Shown here: in pieces, positions 46,761 through 56,289 of the stretch
Layout: every line of letters starts with the position of its first letter
How positions within the stretch are numbered: position 1 is the first letter of the stretch
Assembly (NCBI GenBank): GCA_943789305.1
Contig: CALSTP010000001.1
Span: 658,178-722,177, forward strand
Length of the DNA stretch: 64,000 nt
Source: an uncultured Flavobacteriaceae bacterium
GTDB taxonomy: Bacteria > Bacteroidota > Bacteroidia > Flavobacteriales > Flavobacteriaceae
Direction of reading: 5' to 3'
Translations under genes and position numbers: made by a program
The notes under the pieces: model-generated
The model's input: only the letters and a program-made list of their open reading frames with translations
Databases searched by the model: none
Told to the model about the DNA's origin: nothing

Positions 46761-48516
46761 AGTAGGTGGTAAAATTTTTGATTTGAATCTTTTAAGTCGA
46801 CTTATGGCTTATTCTAAGCCTTATCGCTTTACCTATTATTTTGTTTTAATTTCGGCAATATTTTTATCGATTTTTTCTACCCTTACCCCATATTTATTAA
46901 AAATTGTTGTTGACGATTACATTACTCCTAAGGATTATGATGGGCTCTTGTTTTTTTCTTTCTTAATGTTGTTGGCATTGATATTAGAAGTCATTTTTCA
47001 GTTTGTATTCATTTATTATGCAAATTGGCTAGGACAAATGATTGTTAAAGACTTAAGAGTAGAATTATTTCAAAAACTAATCCGCTTCAAAATGGCTTAT
47101 TTTGACACATCAGCAGTAGGTAGACTGGTTACCCGTTCTGTCAGTGATATTGAAACAATAGCGAGTATTTTTAGCCAAGGGTTGTTTATGATTGTAGCTG
47201 ACTTGTTGAAAATGTCTGTGGTAGTTGTTATTATGCTTTCGGTAAATTGGAAATTATCACTCATAGTCTTCTCAGTTCTCCCTGCTATTTTATATGCTAC
47301 TCGTGTATTTCAAAAGTCCATGAAAAAGGCTTTCGAAGAAGTTCGTAAACAGGTTGCAGAACTGAATACATTTGTTCAAGAACGAATTAGCGGGATGAAG
47401 ATTGTTCAGCTTTTTAATCGTGAAGCCATAGAGCAAAAAACCTTTATGCAGATTAACGAAAAGCATAAAAATGCTTGGTTACATACCGTATGGTTCAATT
47501 CCATTTTTTTTCCAGTAGCAGAAATTTCTACATCTGTTACTATTGGTTTATTGGTATGGTACGGTGGATTGAATGTAGTTGCTGGAGACGGAGTTTCTTT
47601 GGGGATTATTTTTCTATTCATTCAGCTTTCTCAGATGTTATTTCGACCTCTTAGGCAGATTGCTGACAAGTTCAATACACTGCAAATGGGAATGGTGGCT
47701 GCAAGTCGAGTATTTGTAATTTTAAAAACAGAAAGCCAGATTGAGGATAAGGGAACCTTCTCACCAGACAAAATGTTGGGCCAAATTGATCTTGAAGACC
47801 TTCATTTCTTTTATATAGAAGATGAAGAAGTGCTCAAGGGAATAAGTTTGAAAGTAAATCCTGGAGAAACAATTGCAATAGTTGGGGCAACAGGGGCAGG
47901 AAAGTCAACAATAATAAATTTACTCTCCAGATTTTATGAATTTAGTGCTGGAGACATCAAAATAGACGGTGTATCCATTCGAGATTATCATTTAAAAGAT
48001 TTGAGAAAACACGTAGCCGTTGTATTTCAGGATGTTTTTCTTTTTGCAGATACTATTTTTAATAATATAACTCTTTATGATCCTCAAATATCTCTGAAGC
48101 AAGTTGAGGATGCTGCGAAAAAAATTGGGGTACACGAATTCATTAACTCCTTGCCTGGAGGGTATCAATACAATGTAAAAGAGCGTGGAGTTATGTTGTC
48201 CTCAGGTCAACGTCAATTAATCGCATTTCTCAGAGCATTTCTTTCAAATCCAACTATATTGATTTTGGATGAAGCAACTTCATCGGTTGATTCTTACTCT
48301 GAGGAATTAATTCAGAACGCAACAGAAACTATTACAAAAGATAAAACTTCAATTATCATAGCACATCGTTTGGCTACTATTCAAAAAGCAGATCGAATTG
48401 TAGTGATGGATCAGGGAGAAATTGTAGAAATTGGAACTCACAAGGAACTTTTGGATAAAAAAGATGGATATTATCAAAAACTACACCGAGTCCAATTTTA
48501 TGACTTACAATCTTAG
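46753..48516 (+). CDS. ABC transporter ATP-binding/permease (MsbA-like exporter)
   Basis: The 587-residue half-transporter has six transmembrane helices in residues 1-320. An ABC ATPase follows with Walker A VGATGAGKSTI (about 376-386), Q-loop VVFQDVFLF, the signature LSSGQRQLIAF (about 482-492, LSSGQ instead of LSGGQ), Walker B ILILDEATSSVD (about 502-513) and the H-loop AHR. It acts as a homo- or heterodimer exporting lipids or drugs. The gene overlaps truA by 8 nt and its stop overlaps that of cdaA by 4 nt. Confidence 0.88.
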   Translation: MAKVGGKIFDLNLLSRLMAYSKPYRFTYYFVLISAIFLSIFSTLTPYLLKIVVDDYITPKDYDGLLFFSFLMLLALILEVIFQFVFIYYANWLGQMIVKDLRVELFQKLIRFKMAYFDTSAVGRLVTRSVSDIETIASIFSQGLFMIVADLLKMSVVVVIMLSVNWKLSLIVFSVLPAILYATRVFQKSMKKAFEEVRKQVAELNTFVQERISGMKIVQLFNREAIEQKTFMQINEKHKNAWLHTVWFNSIFFPVAEISTSVTIGLLVWYGGLNVVAGDGVSLGIIFLFIQLSQMLFRPLRQIADKFNTLQMGMVAASRVFVILKTESQIEDKGTFSPDKMLGQIDLEDLHFFYIEDEEVLKGISLKVNPGETIAIVGATGAGKSTIINLLSRFYEFSAGDIKIDGVSIRDYHLKDLRKHVAVVFQDVFLFADTIFNNITLYDPQISLKQVEDAAKKIGVHEFINSLPGGYQYNVKERGVMLSSGQRQLIAFLRAFLSNPTILILDEATSSVDSYSEELIQNATETITKDKTSIIIAHRLATIQKADRIVVMDQGEIVEIGTHKELLDKKDGYYQKLHRVQFYDLQS

Positions 48517-49301
48517 TAAGCTAAATCTTCAATTAAGATTCTTTTTAATTTATCTGCTGAAGAAAAATTAATAAACTCTCCATTTTTAATGTAGGTGATT
48601 TGTCCTCTTTGTTCAGAGATTACTATGACTACAGCATCAGTTTTTTCCGAGATTCCTGCACCAGCTTTATGTCTCAATCCATATCGTTTTGAAATTGTCG
48701 TGGATTCTGAAACGGGGAGTACTACACGAGTTGCAGTGATGGTATTGTCTTTGATTATAATTGCACCATCATGTAGGGGGCTGTTTTTAAAGAAAATGGT
48801 TTCTAAAATTTGAGAGGAAAGACTGATATTCGTTTTATCTCCTGTATTTGTTAAAAAATCGAGAGAATTGGAGCGTTCTATTACAATGATTGCCCCTGTT
48901 TTTTCACTAGCCATTTTTTCACATGCACTTGTGAGAAGAGAAACATCTAATCGTACAACACTGTTTTCTTGACCTAAGAAATTAAAATATCGAATCAAAC
49001 TTCTTCTACTCGTGTAATTTGTTGAACCAAGAAGCAAAAGAAATTTTCGAATTTCTTGTTGAAATACTACGATAAGCGCAAAGAAACCAACACTTATAAA
49101 TTTCCCAAGTATATTACTCAAAACATCCATATTCAATGCATCAGTGAGTACCCAAATTAGATAAACGATAACAATACCTAAAAATATATTTATGGCTACA
49201 GTTCCTTTGACAAGCTTGTATAAATAGTAAAGTAATACTGCTACCAATATGATATCGGTTACATCAATAAAGCTGATTTTTAAGAAGTCTAAGTCTAGCA
49301 C
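48513..49301 (-). CDS. cdaA: Diadenylate cyclase CdaA
   Basis: The 262-residue protein has three N-terminal transmembrane helices (about 12-30, 36-55 and 60-80), then a DAC (DisA_N) domain with the catalytic LHDGAIIIKDN (about 174-184) and RYGLRHKAGAG (about 203-213, the RHR motif). It makes c-di-AMP from two ATP, a second messenger controlling potassium and osmotic balance. It lies 30 nt downstream of folP, a usual flavobacterial arrangement; a CdaR partner is not visible here. Confidence 0.93.
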   Translation of the reverse strand: MLDLDFLKISFIDVTDIILVAVLLYYLYKLVKGTVAINIFLGIVIVYLIWVLTDALNMDVLSNILGKFISVGFFALIVVFQQEIRKFLLLLGSTNYTSRRSLIRYFNFLGQENSVVRLDVSLLTSACEKMASEKTGAIIVIERSNSLDFLTNTGDKTNISLSSQILETIFFKNSPLHDGAIIIKDNTITATRVVLPVSESTTISKRYGLRHKAGAGISEKTDAVVIVISEQRGQITYIKNGEFINFSSADKLKRILIEDLAY

Positions 49302-49331
49302 TGGGTTGAGGTTTTTGTAAAATTAGAAAAA

Positions 49332-50171
49332 CTATTGAAGTGCTTCTAATAAATAAACACATTCTTTTGCTTCTTTGACATCATGTACCCTAAGTATCCG
49401 TGTTTTTTTTGAAAGAGCAATCGTATGGAGTATACTTGTCCCGTTGAGAGCTGAAGAAGCATCTATACCAAGTTTTTTATAAATCATAGATTTTCTAGAG
49501 ATACCAACAAGGATTGGGGTATTCAGACATTCAAAAGTTTCTAGCTTTTTCAGGATTTTATAATTATTAGGAATGGTTTTACCAAAACCAAATCCTGGGT
49601 CAATTATTACATCATTGATGCCAGCTGAATGCGCTTCTTTTATTTTTTCAGAAAAAAAATAAATTAATTCATCAATAATATTCTCATAGGTGGGGTTTTG
49701 TTGCATTGAAGTTGGAGTACCTTGCATGTGCATTGCAATATAAGGGACTTGATATTTTCCAACTGTTCTTAGCATTTTGGAATCGAGATTTCCAGCTGAA
49801 ATATCATTTACTAGAGCTGCTCCAAGATCCAAAGCCCTTGCCGCAACATTGGACCTAAAGGTGTCAACGGAGCAGAGAGTCTCTGGAAACTCTTTTAAAA
49901 CTCTTTCAAGAGCTGGGAGCAAGCGTTTGAGTTCTTCCTCTTCCGAAATTTTCTTTGCACCGGGTCTTGAACTGTAAGCTCCAATATCTATAAAGTCTGC
50001 ACCCTCAGAAATCATTTTCTCACATTGTCTTAGTGCACCATCATTATCATTAAACTTTCCGCCATCAAAAAAAGAGTCGGGAGTAAGGTTCAGAATTCCC
50101 ATTATTTTGGGCCTTGACAAATCAACAAGCGTACCCTTGCAATTAATGCTCATCGCATGTTTAGTATTCAT
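49332..50171 (-). CDS. folP: Dihydropteroate synthase
   Basis: I start at the ATG at 50171 (MNTKHAMSINCKG), giving 279 aa; the longer track start has no support. The motifs are MGILNLTPDSFFDGGKF (about 24-40), DIGAYSSRPGA (about 58-68), DPGFGFGKT (about 184-192) and VGISRKSMI (about 214-222). It joins pABA to the pterin pyrophosphate in folate synthesis. It is co-oriented with cdaA and divergent from DUF1599. Confidence 0.94.
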   Translation of the reverse strand: MNTKHAMSINCKGTLVDLSRPKIMGILNLTPDSFFDGGKFNDNDGALRQCEKMISEGADFIDIGAYSSRPGAKKISEEEELKRLLPALERVLKEFPETLCSVDTFRSNVAARALDLGAALVNDISAGNLDSKMLRTVGKYQVPYIAMHMQGTPTSMQQNPTYENIIDELIYFFSEKIKEAHSAGINDVIIDPGFGFGKTIPNNYKILKKLETFECLNTPILVGISRKSMIYKKLGIDASSALNGTSILHTIALSKKTRILRVHDVKEAKECVYLLEALQ

Positions 50172-50241
50172 GAATAACTTTTTTAAGAATATTTGAAAGA
50201 CTAAATAAATTAAACGAAATTTACACATATTTGCGATACTT

Positions 50242-50778
50242 ATGAAATCTACTCAAGCACATTATCAACAAATCACAGAAAACTGTAAAGAATTATTTAT
50301 CAATAAGATGAGTGATTATGGTGCTGCATGGAGAATTCTTAGATTACCGTCACTTACGGATCAAATCTTTATTAAAGCTCAACGAATCAGAAGCATACAA
50401 GATAAAGAAAAGCAAAAAATCGAGGAGGGACAGGTAAGTGAATTTATTGGGATTATCAATTATTCCTTGATGGCTTTGATTCAATTGGAACTTGGAATAG
50501 CTGATCAACCTGATTTGAACCCAAAAGAGGTACTTGCACTATATGAAAAACATTTAGCCGAAACCTATCAACTCATGTTGGATAAAAATCATGATTATGG
50601 AGAAGCTTGGAGAGAAATGCGAGTTAGTTCTTTAACCGATTTGATTTTACAAAAACTCTTGAGAGTAAAACAAATTGAAGACAATCGAGGAAAAACTCTA
50701 GTGAGTGAAGGAATTGATGCAAATTATCAGGATATCATCAATTATGCTGTTTTTGCTTTGATTCATCTGGATTCTTAA
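50242..50778 (+). CDS. DUF1599 protein with internal duplication
   Basis: The 178-residue soluble helical protein consists of two similar halves. DYGAAWRILRLPSLTDQIFIKAQRI (about 24-48) recurs as DYGEAWREMRVSSLTDLILQKLLRV (about 117-141), and each is followed by an INY(S/A) segment (IIGIINYSLMALI, DIINYAVFALI). This is DUF1599, a Bacteroidota family of unknown biochemical role that may be related to MazG-like nucleotide-binding folds; that relation is inference. The dppB-like gene starts 3 nt after its stop. Confidence 0.82.
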   Translation: MKSTQAHYQQITENCKELFINKMSDYGAAWRILRLPSLTDQIFIKAQRIRSIQDKEKQKIEEGQVSEFIGIINYSLMALIQLELGIADQPDLNPKEVLALYEKHLAETYQLMLDKNHDYGEAWREMRVSSLTDLILQKLLRVKQIEDNRGKTLVSEGIDANYQDIINYAVFALIHLDS

Positions 50779-50781
50779 AAT

Positions 50782-51858
50782 ATGGTAAGGTTTGTTATTG
50801 AAAAATTTATTAGTGGAATCTTAACCCTTTTTGGTGTAGCAACTGTTGTTTTTTTCTTATTCAATGTACTTCCGGGAGATCCAGCTCAGATGGTTTTAGA
50901 TCAAAACGCTACCGAACAACAGCTTTTAAAGGTTAAAAAAAAATATGGGTTTGATTTGCCTATTGGAACTCAATATTTACTTTATTTGAATGACCTTTCA
51001 CCTCTTTCTTTTCATTCGAAAGAACCCGATGCTTTTAGTTTTTATAAAAAAGATCAATATGGAGGCTATCGAATTTTATCCTTTTCAAAAGTTGACGTTA
51101 TTTTCAAAGTTCCCTTCTTGAGAACATCTTATCAACGTCAAGGAAAAAATGTAGGCACAATTATAACTGAAACACTTCCAAACACAATGGTTTTAGCAAT
51201 TGCATCCATTGGGATTGCAATAATTTTTGGCCTTTTCTTTGGTATTGTTTCGGGAGTATACAAGGGTACATGGATTGATACTTCAATTCAAATAATCAGC
51301 ACCCTTGGAATGAGTATCCCCTCTTTTTTTAGCGCAATTCTTTTTTCATGGATTTTTGGGTATTTGTTATTTGAGTTCACCAATTTGAATATGACAGGTA
51401 GTCTCTTTGAATTGGATGATTATGGAGATCAGGTAGATTTACAATTCAAGAATTTGATTCTCCCTGCCTTTGTATTGGGAATTCGTCCCATAGCAGTAAT
51501 TGTTCAATTGGTTCGAAGCGGTCTAATTGAAGTGTTGTCACAAGATTATATTCGTACAGCAAAAGCAAAAGGATTGTCTCAACAAGCAATAATTTACAGG
51601 CATGCACTCAAAAATTCATTGAATCCGGTCATTACAGCTGTATCGGGTTTTTTTGCATCCATGCTCGCTGGGGCTGTCTTTGTCGAATATATTTTTGGGT
51701 GGCGTGGAATAGGAAAAGAAATTGTTATCGCTTTAAACACATTAGATATTCCTGTAGTGATGGGATCTGTTCTTATCATATCAACTTTATTCATATTAAT
51801 CAATATCTTTGTAGACTTGCTTTACGTGGTTATTGATCCACAGGCAAAACCATTTTAA
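50782..51858 (+). CDS. ABC transporter permease, DppB/OppB type
   Basis: The 358-residue inner-membrane permease begins with FNVLPGDPAQMVLDQNATEQQL (about 26-47), typical of dipeptide/oligopeptide permeases. The conserved permease loop EVLSQDYIRTAKAKGLSQQAIIYRHALKNSL is at about 250-280. Residues 70-115 form an extra loop compared with E. coli DppB. No DppC, ATPase or binding protein is adjacent, so partners must be elsewhere. It lies between DUF1599 and tpiA in one operon-like run. Confidence 0.85.
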   Translation: MVRFVIEKFISGILTLFGVATVVFFLFNVLPGDPAQMVLDQNATEQQLLKVKKKYGFDLPIGTQYLLYLNDLSPLSFHSKEPDAFSFYKKDQYGGYRILSFSKVDVIFKVPFLRTSYQRQGKNVGTIITETLPNTMVLAIASIGIAIIFGLFFGIVSGVYKGTWIDTSIQIISTLGMSIPSFFSAILFSWIFGYLLFEFTNLNMTGSLFELDDYGDQVDLQFKNLILPAFVLGIRPIAVIVQLVRSGLIEVLSQDYIRTAKAKGLSQQAIIYRHALKNSLNPVITAVSGFFASMLAGAVFVEYIFGWRGIGKEIVIALNTLDIPVVMGSVLIISTLFILINIFVDLLYVVIDPQAKPF

Positions 51859-51877
51859 ATTAATCTAAAAAAAGAAT

Positions 51878-52627
51878 ATGCGTACTAAAATTGTAGCTGG
51901 AAACTGGAAAATGAATAATGATCAAAATGAAACAATTGCTTTGATAAATGCACTAAAATCTCAAGACAGTTTTGGCAACACACGTGTCATAATTGCCCCT
52001 TCATTTGTTCATTTAGCTCAAGCTGTATCTTTAACAAATGATTGCGAAATTGAAGTTTCAGCACAAAACATGCACGAAGCTAAATCAGGTGCTTATACGG
52101 GAGAAATATCCTCTACAATGTTATCAAGTATTGATATTCGAACGGTAATTTTGGGACATTCAGAAAGAAGAGCTTATTTCGGTGAAAATGATGACACACT
52201 ATCAGAAAAAGTTGTCAATGCCTTAGATCATGATTTGGAAATTATCTTTTGTTTTGGAGAAGAACTCGAAGACCGTAAATCTGGTAATCATTTTGAAGTT
52301 GTAAAAGCGCAAATAAGTAATGTTTTGTTTCAATTAAAAGTAGCAGATTGGTCCAAAATAATTTTGGCTTACGAACCTGTTTGGGCCATTGGAACTGGTG
52401 AGACTGCCTCGCCGGATCAAGCTCAAGAAATGCATGCATTTATAAGAAATTTAATCCAAGGTCAGTATGACGCTGAATTGGCAAATGAAACTTCTATTCT
52501 TTACGGTGGGAGTGTAAAACCTGGAAATGCTCAAGAGATTTTTTCAAAACTAGATGTAGATGGGGGTCTTATTGGGGGAGCAGCGCTAAATGCAGCTGAC
52601 TTTACTACAATAATCAAATCCATATAA
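51878..52627 (+). CDS. tpiA: Triose-phosphate isomerase
   Basis: The 249-residue TIM barrel has AGNWKMN (about 7-13, catalytic Lys), LGHSERR (about 92-98, catalytic His), AYEPVWAIGTG (about 163-173, catalytic Glu) and ILYGGSVKPGN (about 206-216). It interconverts dihydroxyacetone phosphate and glyceraldehyde 3-phosphate. prmA starts at the very next base after its stop. Confidence 0.97.
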   Translation: MRTKIVAGNWKMNNDQNETIALINALKSQDSFGNTRVIIAPSFVHLAQAVSLTNDCEIEVSAQNMHEAKSGAYTGEISSTMLSSIDIRTVILGHSERRAYFGENDDTLSEKVVNALDHDLEIIFCFGEELEDRKSGNHFEVVKAQISNVLFQLKVADWSKIILAYEPVWAIGTGETASPDQAQEMHAFIRNLIQGQYDAELANETSILYGGSVKPGNAQEIFSKLDVDGGLIGGAALNAADFTTIIKSI

Positions 52628-53464
52628 ATGTCAAAACCATACATTCAAATTTTATTTAAGCTTAAACCTCTTCAACCTGCCTGTGAGATTCTTGTGGCAA
52701 AACTGGCTGAGGTCGGGTTTGAGAGTTTTGTAGAGTTGGATGATGGACTAGAAGCATATATTCCAGAAGGGGATTGGAAGAAGAATTTATTGGATAATAT
52801 ATCTTTCATCCTAAAATCTGAATACGACATCCAATATACCCAAGAAACAATTGCTCCTAAAAATTGGAATGAGGTTTGGGAGTCAGATTTCAAACCCATT
52901 GTGGTAGATGAGCGCTGTGCTGTACGGGCAACATTTCATGAACCAATAGCTACTGAATATGAATTAATTATTACTCCAAAAATGAGCTTTGGTACAGGAC
53001 ATCACCAAACCACCCATATGATGTTAAAGTATCTTTTGGATACGGATATACAGGGTAAATCGGTTTTGGACATGGGATGTGGAACAGGAGTCTTGGCCGT
53101 ATTAGCTGAAAAGAAAGGAGGAGGCCCTATCGATGCTATTGATATTGAACCATGGTGTTATGAAAACACTAAAGAAAATGCCTTATTGAATAACTGTAAG
53201 TCAATTCATGCTCATCAAGGAGATTCAAGTTTGCTGGTTGATAAAAAGTATGATGTGATTATTGCAAATATTAACAAAAATGTATTAATTGACGACATTT
53301 CAGTATATTCACTTTGTTTAAATCCCGAGGGAACGCTTCTTTTGAGTGGTTTTTATACCTCTGACCTCAAAGACATTCAGAATTCTTGTATCGGCGGTCA
53401 GTTGGAGTATGTTTCACATCTTGAAAAACAAAATTGGGTTGCAGCAAAATTTAGCAAAAGATAA
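52628..53464 (+). CDS. prmA: Ribosomal protein L11 methyltransferase
   Basis: The 278-residue protein has a small N-terminal substrate-recognition domain and a Rossmann-type methyltransferase domain with SFGTGHHQTTHMML (about 119-132), DMGCGTGVLAVLAEKKG (about 144-160) and ANINKNVL (about 213-220, the NPPY-equivalent). It trimethylates L11 using S-adenosylmethionine. It sits between tpiA and clpS, a recurrent flavobacterial order. Confidence 0.93.
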   Translation: MSKPYIQILFKLKPLQPACEILVAKLAEVGFESFVELDDGLEAYIPEGDWKKNLLDNISFILKSEYDIQYTQETIAPKNWNEVWESDFKPIVVDERCAVRATFHEPIATEYELIITPKMSFGTGHHQTTHMMLKYLLDTDIQGKSVLDMGCGTGVLAVLAEKKGGGPIDAIDIEPWCYENTKENALLNNCKSIHAHQGDSSLLVDKKYDVIIANINKNVLIDDISVYSLCLNPEGTLLLSGFYTSDLKDIQNSCIGGQLEYVSHLEKQNWVAAKFSKR

Positions 53465-53465
53465 A

Positions 53466-53741
53466 ATGGATTTAAATCCTGAAGAACAAGATATAGGGGA
53501 GGTTGATGTACTTACATCAAAAGAATATCAAATTATTCTGTACAATGATGATGTAAATACTTTTGATCATGTCATCAATTGTTTGATTCGATATTGTGAT
53601 CATACCCTTGAACAGGCTGAGCAATGCGCCTATATTGTTCATTACAAAGGGAAGTGTGTAGTAAAAACAGGTTCCTTTCAGGATTTAGAACCTCGATGTA
53701 CCTCCCTGCTTAAAGCTGGTTTGTCTGCTGAATTAGTTTAA
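53466..53741 (+). CDS. clpS: ATP-dependent Clp protease adaptor ClpS
   Basis: The track ORF starts inside prmA; the likely start is ATG 53466 (MDLNPEEQDIGEV), giving 91 aa. It contains the ClpS core IILYNDDVNTFDHVINCLIR (about 24-43) and the ending DLEPRCTSLLKAGLSAELV. ClpS delivers N-degron substrates to ClpA/ClpP. The start follows the prmA stop by one base, consistent with coupling. Confidence 0.92.
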   Translation: MDLNPEEQDIGEVDVLTSKEYQIILYNDDVNTFDHVINCLIRYCDHTLEQAEQCAYIVHYKGKCVVKTGSFQDLEPRCTSLLKAGLSAELV

Positions 53742-53935
53742 AAAGTTTTGTAAAAACTCAACTTTTTGAGTCAATTAATAAAGGTTTAACTGAGTATCAA
53801 AGTCTTTTTAAACTGATGGATTTTATGTATTTTACACAAAAATTAAGTTTAAATTAAATTATAAAATTAAGACTGTTTATTGTCTTAGTCATATTCTATC
53901 TAACGCACCGGATAAGTGCATAAAACAAAATAAAA

Positions 53936-54421
53936 ATGAGTGAAAGTATTCATCAATTTATCACCAATGACCTTTCTGGAAAAGATTTTGATTTAGGATC
54001 TTTAAAAGGTAAAAAAGCAATGATTGTTAATACAGCTTCAAAATGCGGGTTGACCCCTCAATACAAGCAGCTACAGGCAATGTATCAAACTTATGAATCT
54101 GAAGGGTTTATTATCATTGGTTTTCCTGCGAATAATTTTATGGCACAAGAGCCTGGGTCGGACACTGAAATTGCAGATTTTTGTGAAGCTAATTACGGAG
54201 TAACTTTTCCGATGATGTCAAAAATCGATGTCGTAGGAGAGGAGATGCACCCTATTTATAAGTTCTTAACTCAAAAAGAAAAGAATGGAGTAATGGATTC
54301 AAAAGTAACATGGAATTTTCAAAAATATTTATTGAATGAAGAAGGGATTTTAGAAAAAGTAATCGATCCCCGAACATCTCCAGATGATCCCGAAGTAATC
54401 GATTGGATCACAAGTAAATAA
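53936..54421 (+). CDS. Glutathione peroxidase family protein (Cys type)
   Basis: The 161-residue thioredoxin-fold peroxidase has the peroxidatic Cys in NTASKCGLTPQYKQL (about 32-46), the Gln in FPANNFMAQEPGS (about 63-75) and Trp in VTWNFQKYLL (about 124-133). Cys rather than Sec is used, and the length fits the thioredoxin-dependent monomeric subgroup. It starts a three-gene group with a PLP enzyme (6 nt downstream) and bshB1, linking peroxide defence to thiol metabolism. Confidence 0.9.
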   Translation: MSESIHQFITNDLSGKDFDLGSLKGKKAMIVNTASKCGLTPQYKQLQAMYQTYESEGFIIIGFPANNFMAQEPGSDTEIADFCEANYGVTFPMMSKIDVVGEEMHPIYKFLTQKEKNGVMDSKVTWNFQKYLLNEEGILEKVIDPRTSPDDPEVIDWITSK

Positions 54422-54427
54422 TATAGA

Positions 54428-55576
54428 ATGAAAAAGAGTAAAGTCCAAACGATTTGCGTTCATGAAGGACAGTTGGTAGATGAGCAACATAAGGGTGCAA
54501 TTTCTCCCCTTTATATGGCTACAGCCTATGCCTATGATGGGGTCGAAATAAACCGCTATCCACGTTATTTCAACACGCCCAATCAAGTAGGATTAGCAAA
54601 AAAAATAGCAGCCTTAGAAGGAGCAGAGCAGGGATTGATTTTTGGGTCGGGAATGGCAGCAGTTTCTACAGCTTTATTATCTCATCTCAGGGCTGGAGAT
54701 CATGTAATTCTTCAAGAAGACTTGTACGGAGGCACAACGAATTTGGTGGTCGAAGAATTTAATAAGTTTGGGATTGAATATTCGTTTACCAAAGGACTGA
54801 AAAAAGATGATTTTGAGGTTTTGATTAAAAAGAACACTCGGGTAATTTATTTGGAAACACCCAGTAATCCTTTGATGAAAATTGTTGACCTAGAAGCAAT
54901 TGCATTCTTGGCACGTTCAAAAGGACTGATTACCATGATAGACAACACCTTTGCATCTCCAATCAATCAGAATCCGATAACATTTGGTATTGATGTTGTA
55001 ATTCACAGTGCTACCAAATATTTAGGAGGGCATAGCGATATATTGGCTGGTGTGGTGGTAGGCTCAGAAAAGCAAATGAATCTTGTTTTTCAAATGGCAA
55101 AAAACTTGGGAGGAAGTTTAAGTGATTATACGGTTTGGCTTTTAGAAAGGAGTATCAAAACCTTATCCCTACGAGTGCATGCTCAAAATCAAAATGCCTT
55201 AGAATTGTCAAGGTTTTTACAAGGAAAATCTTCTGTAGATGCAGTTTATTATCCAGGGCTTGAAAGTCATCCTGACCACAATTTAGCCAAAACCCAAATG
55301 AAGGGTTTTAGCGGAATGTTCTCTTTTGAATTGAATACATCTTATGGCTTGGATGTTTTTCAGCAAAATTTAAAACTCATTAAACCTGCTATGAGTCTTG
55401 CAGGTGTTGAGAGTACCTTAACAATTCCTTGCAAAACATCTCACAGTCTTTTATCGCCAGAAGATCGATTAGCACAGGGTATTCAGGATAATTTAATACG
55501 TTTTTCCTCAGGGATAGAGCATGTGGAAGACTTAAAAGAAGACATCAATAGTGCTTTAAAAAAATCAAAGAAATGA
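54428..55576 (+). CDS. Transsulfuration-type PLP enzyme (cystathionine synthase/lyase family)
   Basis: The 382-residue enzyme has the PLP Lys in HSATKYLGGHSDILAG (about 191-206), with IFGSGMAAVSTALL and YGGTTNLV upstream and SLGGVEST-like SLAGVESTLT near the C-terminus. Family members include cystathionine gamma-synthase, beta- and gamma-lyases and O-acylhomoserine sulfhydrylase; the exact activity is not resolved. Its stop overlaps the bshB1 start (ATGA), suggesting a role in cysteine supply for bacillithiol. A paralogue lies at 12558. Confidence 0.85.
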   Translation: MKKSKVQTICVHEGQLVDEQHKGAISPLYMATAYAYDGVEINRYPRYFNTPNQVGLAKKIAALEGAEQGLIFGSGMAAVSTALLSHLRAGDHVILQEDLYGGTTNLVVEEFNKFGIEYSFTKGLKKDDFEVLIKKNTRVIYLETPSNPLMKIVDLEAIAFLARSKGLITMIDNTFASPINQNPITFGIDVVIHSATKYLGGHSDILAGVVVGSEKQMNLVFQMAKNLGGSLSDYTVWLLERSIKTLSLRVHAQNQNALELSRFLQGKSSVDAVYYPGLESHPDHNLAKTQMKGFSGMFSFELNTSYGLDVFQQNLKLIKPAMSLAGVESTLTIPCKTSHSLLSPEDRLAQGIQDNLIRFSSGIEHVEDLKEDINSALKKSKK

Positions 55577-56274
55577 AGGTAGATATTTTAGCTTTTGGCG
55601 CACATCCTGATGATGTTGAACTGGGTTGTTCAGGTAGTATTTTATCGTCAATTGATGAGGGTAAAAGTGTAGGTATTGTAGACTTGACACGAGGAGAGTT
55701 GGGAACCCGAGGTGATTTAAAAACTCGAGATAGAGAAGCTAAAAATGCTGCTGCAATTTTGGGGGTTTCTTTCCGTAAAAACTTAGGCTTTAGAGACAGT
55801 TTTTTTGTCAATGATGAAACTCATCAACTTGAGATAATTAAACTCATACGAACGCATAAGCCCAATGTGGTTTTATGCAATGCAGTTGATGACCGCCATA
55901 TTGATCATCCCAAGGGAAGCAAGCTCGTTAGTGATGCATGTTTTTTATCGGGATTAATCAAAATTGATACCCAACAAGAGGTTTGGAGACCCAAGCAAGT
56001 TTATCACTACATTCAGTGGAAAGATATTGAGCCGGATTTTGTGGTTGATATATCCCAATTTATAGACCAAAAAATGGAAGCAATAAAGGCATACAAAAGC
56101 CAATTTTTTGATGCAAGTAATAAAGCTCCTCAAACTCCCATCAGTAGTCAAAACTTTCTAGATAGTGTTCGTTATCGTGCTCAGAATTTGGGAAGATTAG
56201 CTGGAGTAGATGCAGCAGAGGGTTTTACCACCGAAAGAGTAGCTGGAATACAGTCCTTTAACAATTTGTTTTAA
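55573..56274 (+). CDS. bshB1: Bacillithiol biosynthesis deacetylase BshB1
   Basis: The 233-residue LmbE-like zinc deacetylase has AFGAHPDDVELGCSGSI (about 6-22, the zinc-binding H-PDD) and VDDRHIDHPKGSKLV (about 98-112). Bacteroidota proteins of this length and sequence are BshB1, which deacetylates GlcNAc-malate to GlcN-malate in bacillithiol synthesis. It is translationally coupled to the PLP enzyme gene. BshA and BshC are outside the window. Confidence 0.92.
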   Translation: MKVDILAFGAHPDDVELGCSGSILSSIDEGKSVGIVDLTRGELGTRGDLKTRDREAKNAAAILGVSFRKNLGFRDSFFVNDETHQLEIIKLIRTHKPNVVLCNAVDDRHIDHPKGSKLVSDACFLSGLIKIDTQQEVWRPKQVYHYIQWKDIEPDFVVDISQFIDQKMEAIKAYKSQFFDASNKAPQTPISSQNFLDSVRYRAQNLGRLAGVDAAEGFTTERVAGIQSFNNLF

Positions 56275-56289
56275 ATTTTTTTTTTTGGC

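Noticed and set aside
53756-53771. ACTCAA/TTGAGT hairpin after clpS
   Set aside because: Only 6 bp with no T-run; too weak to call a terminator.
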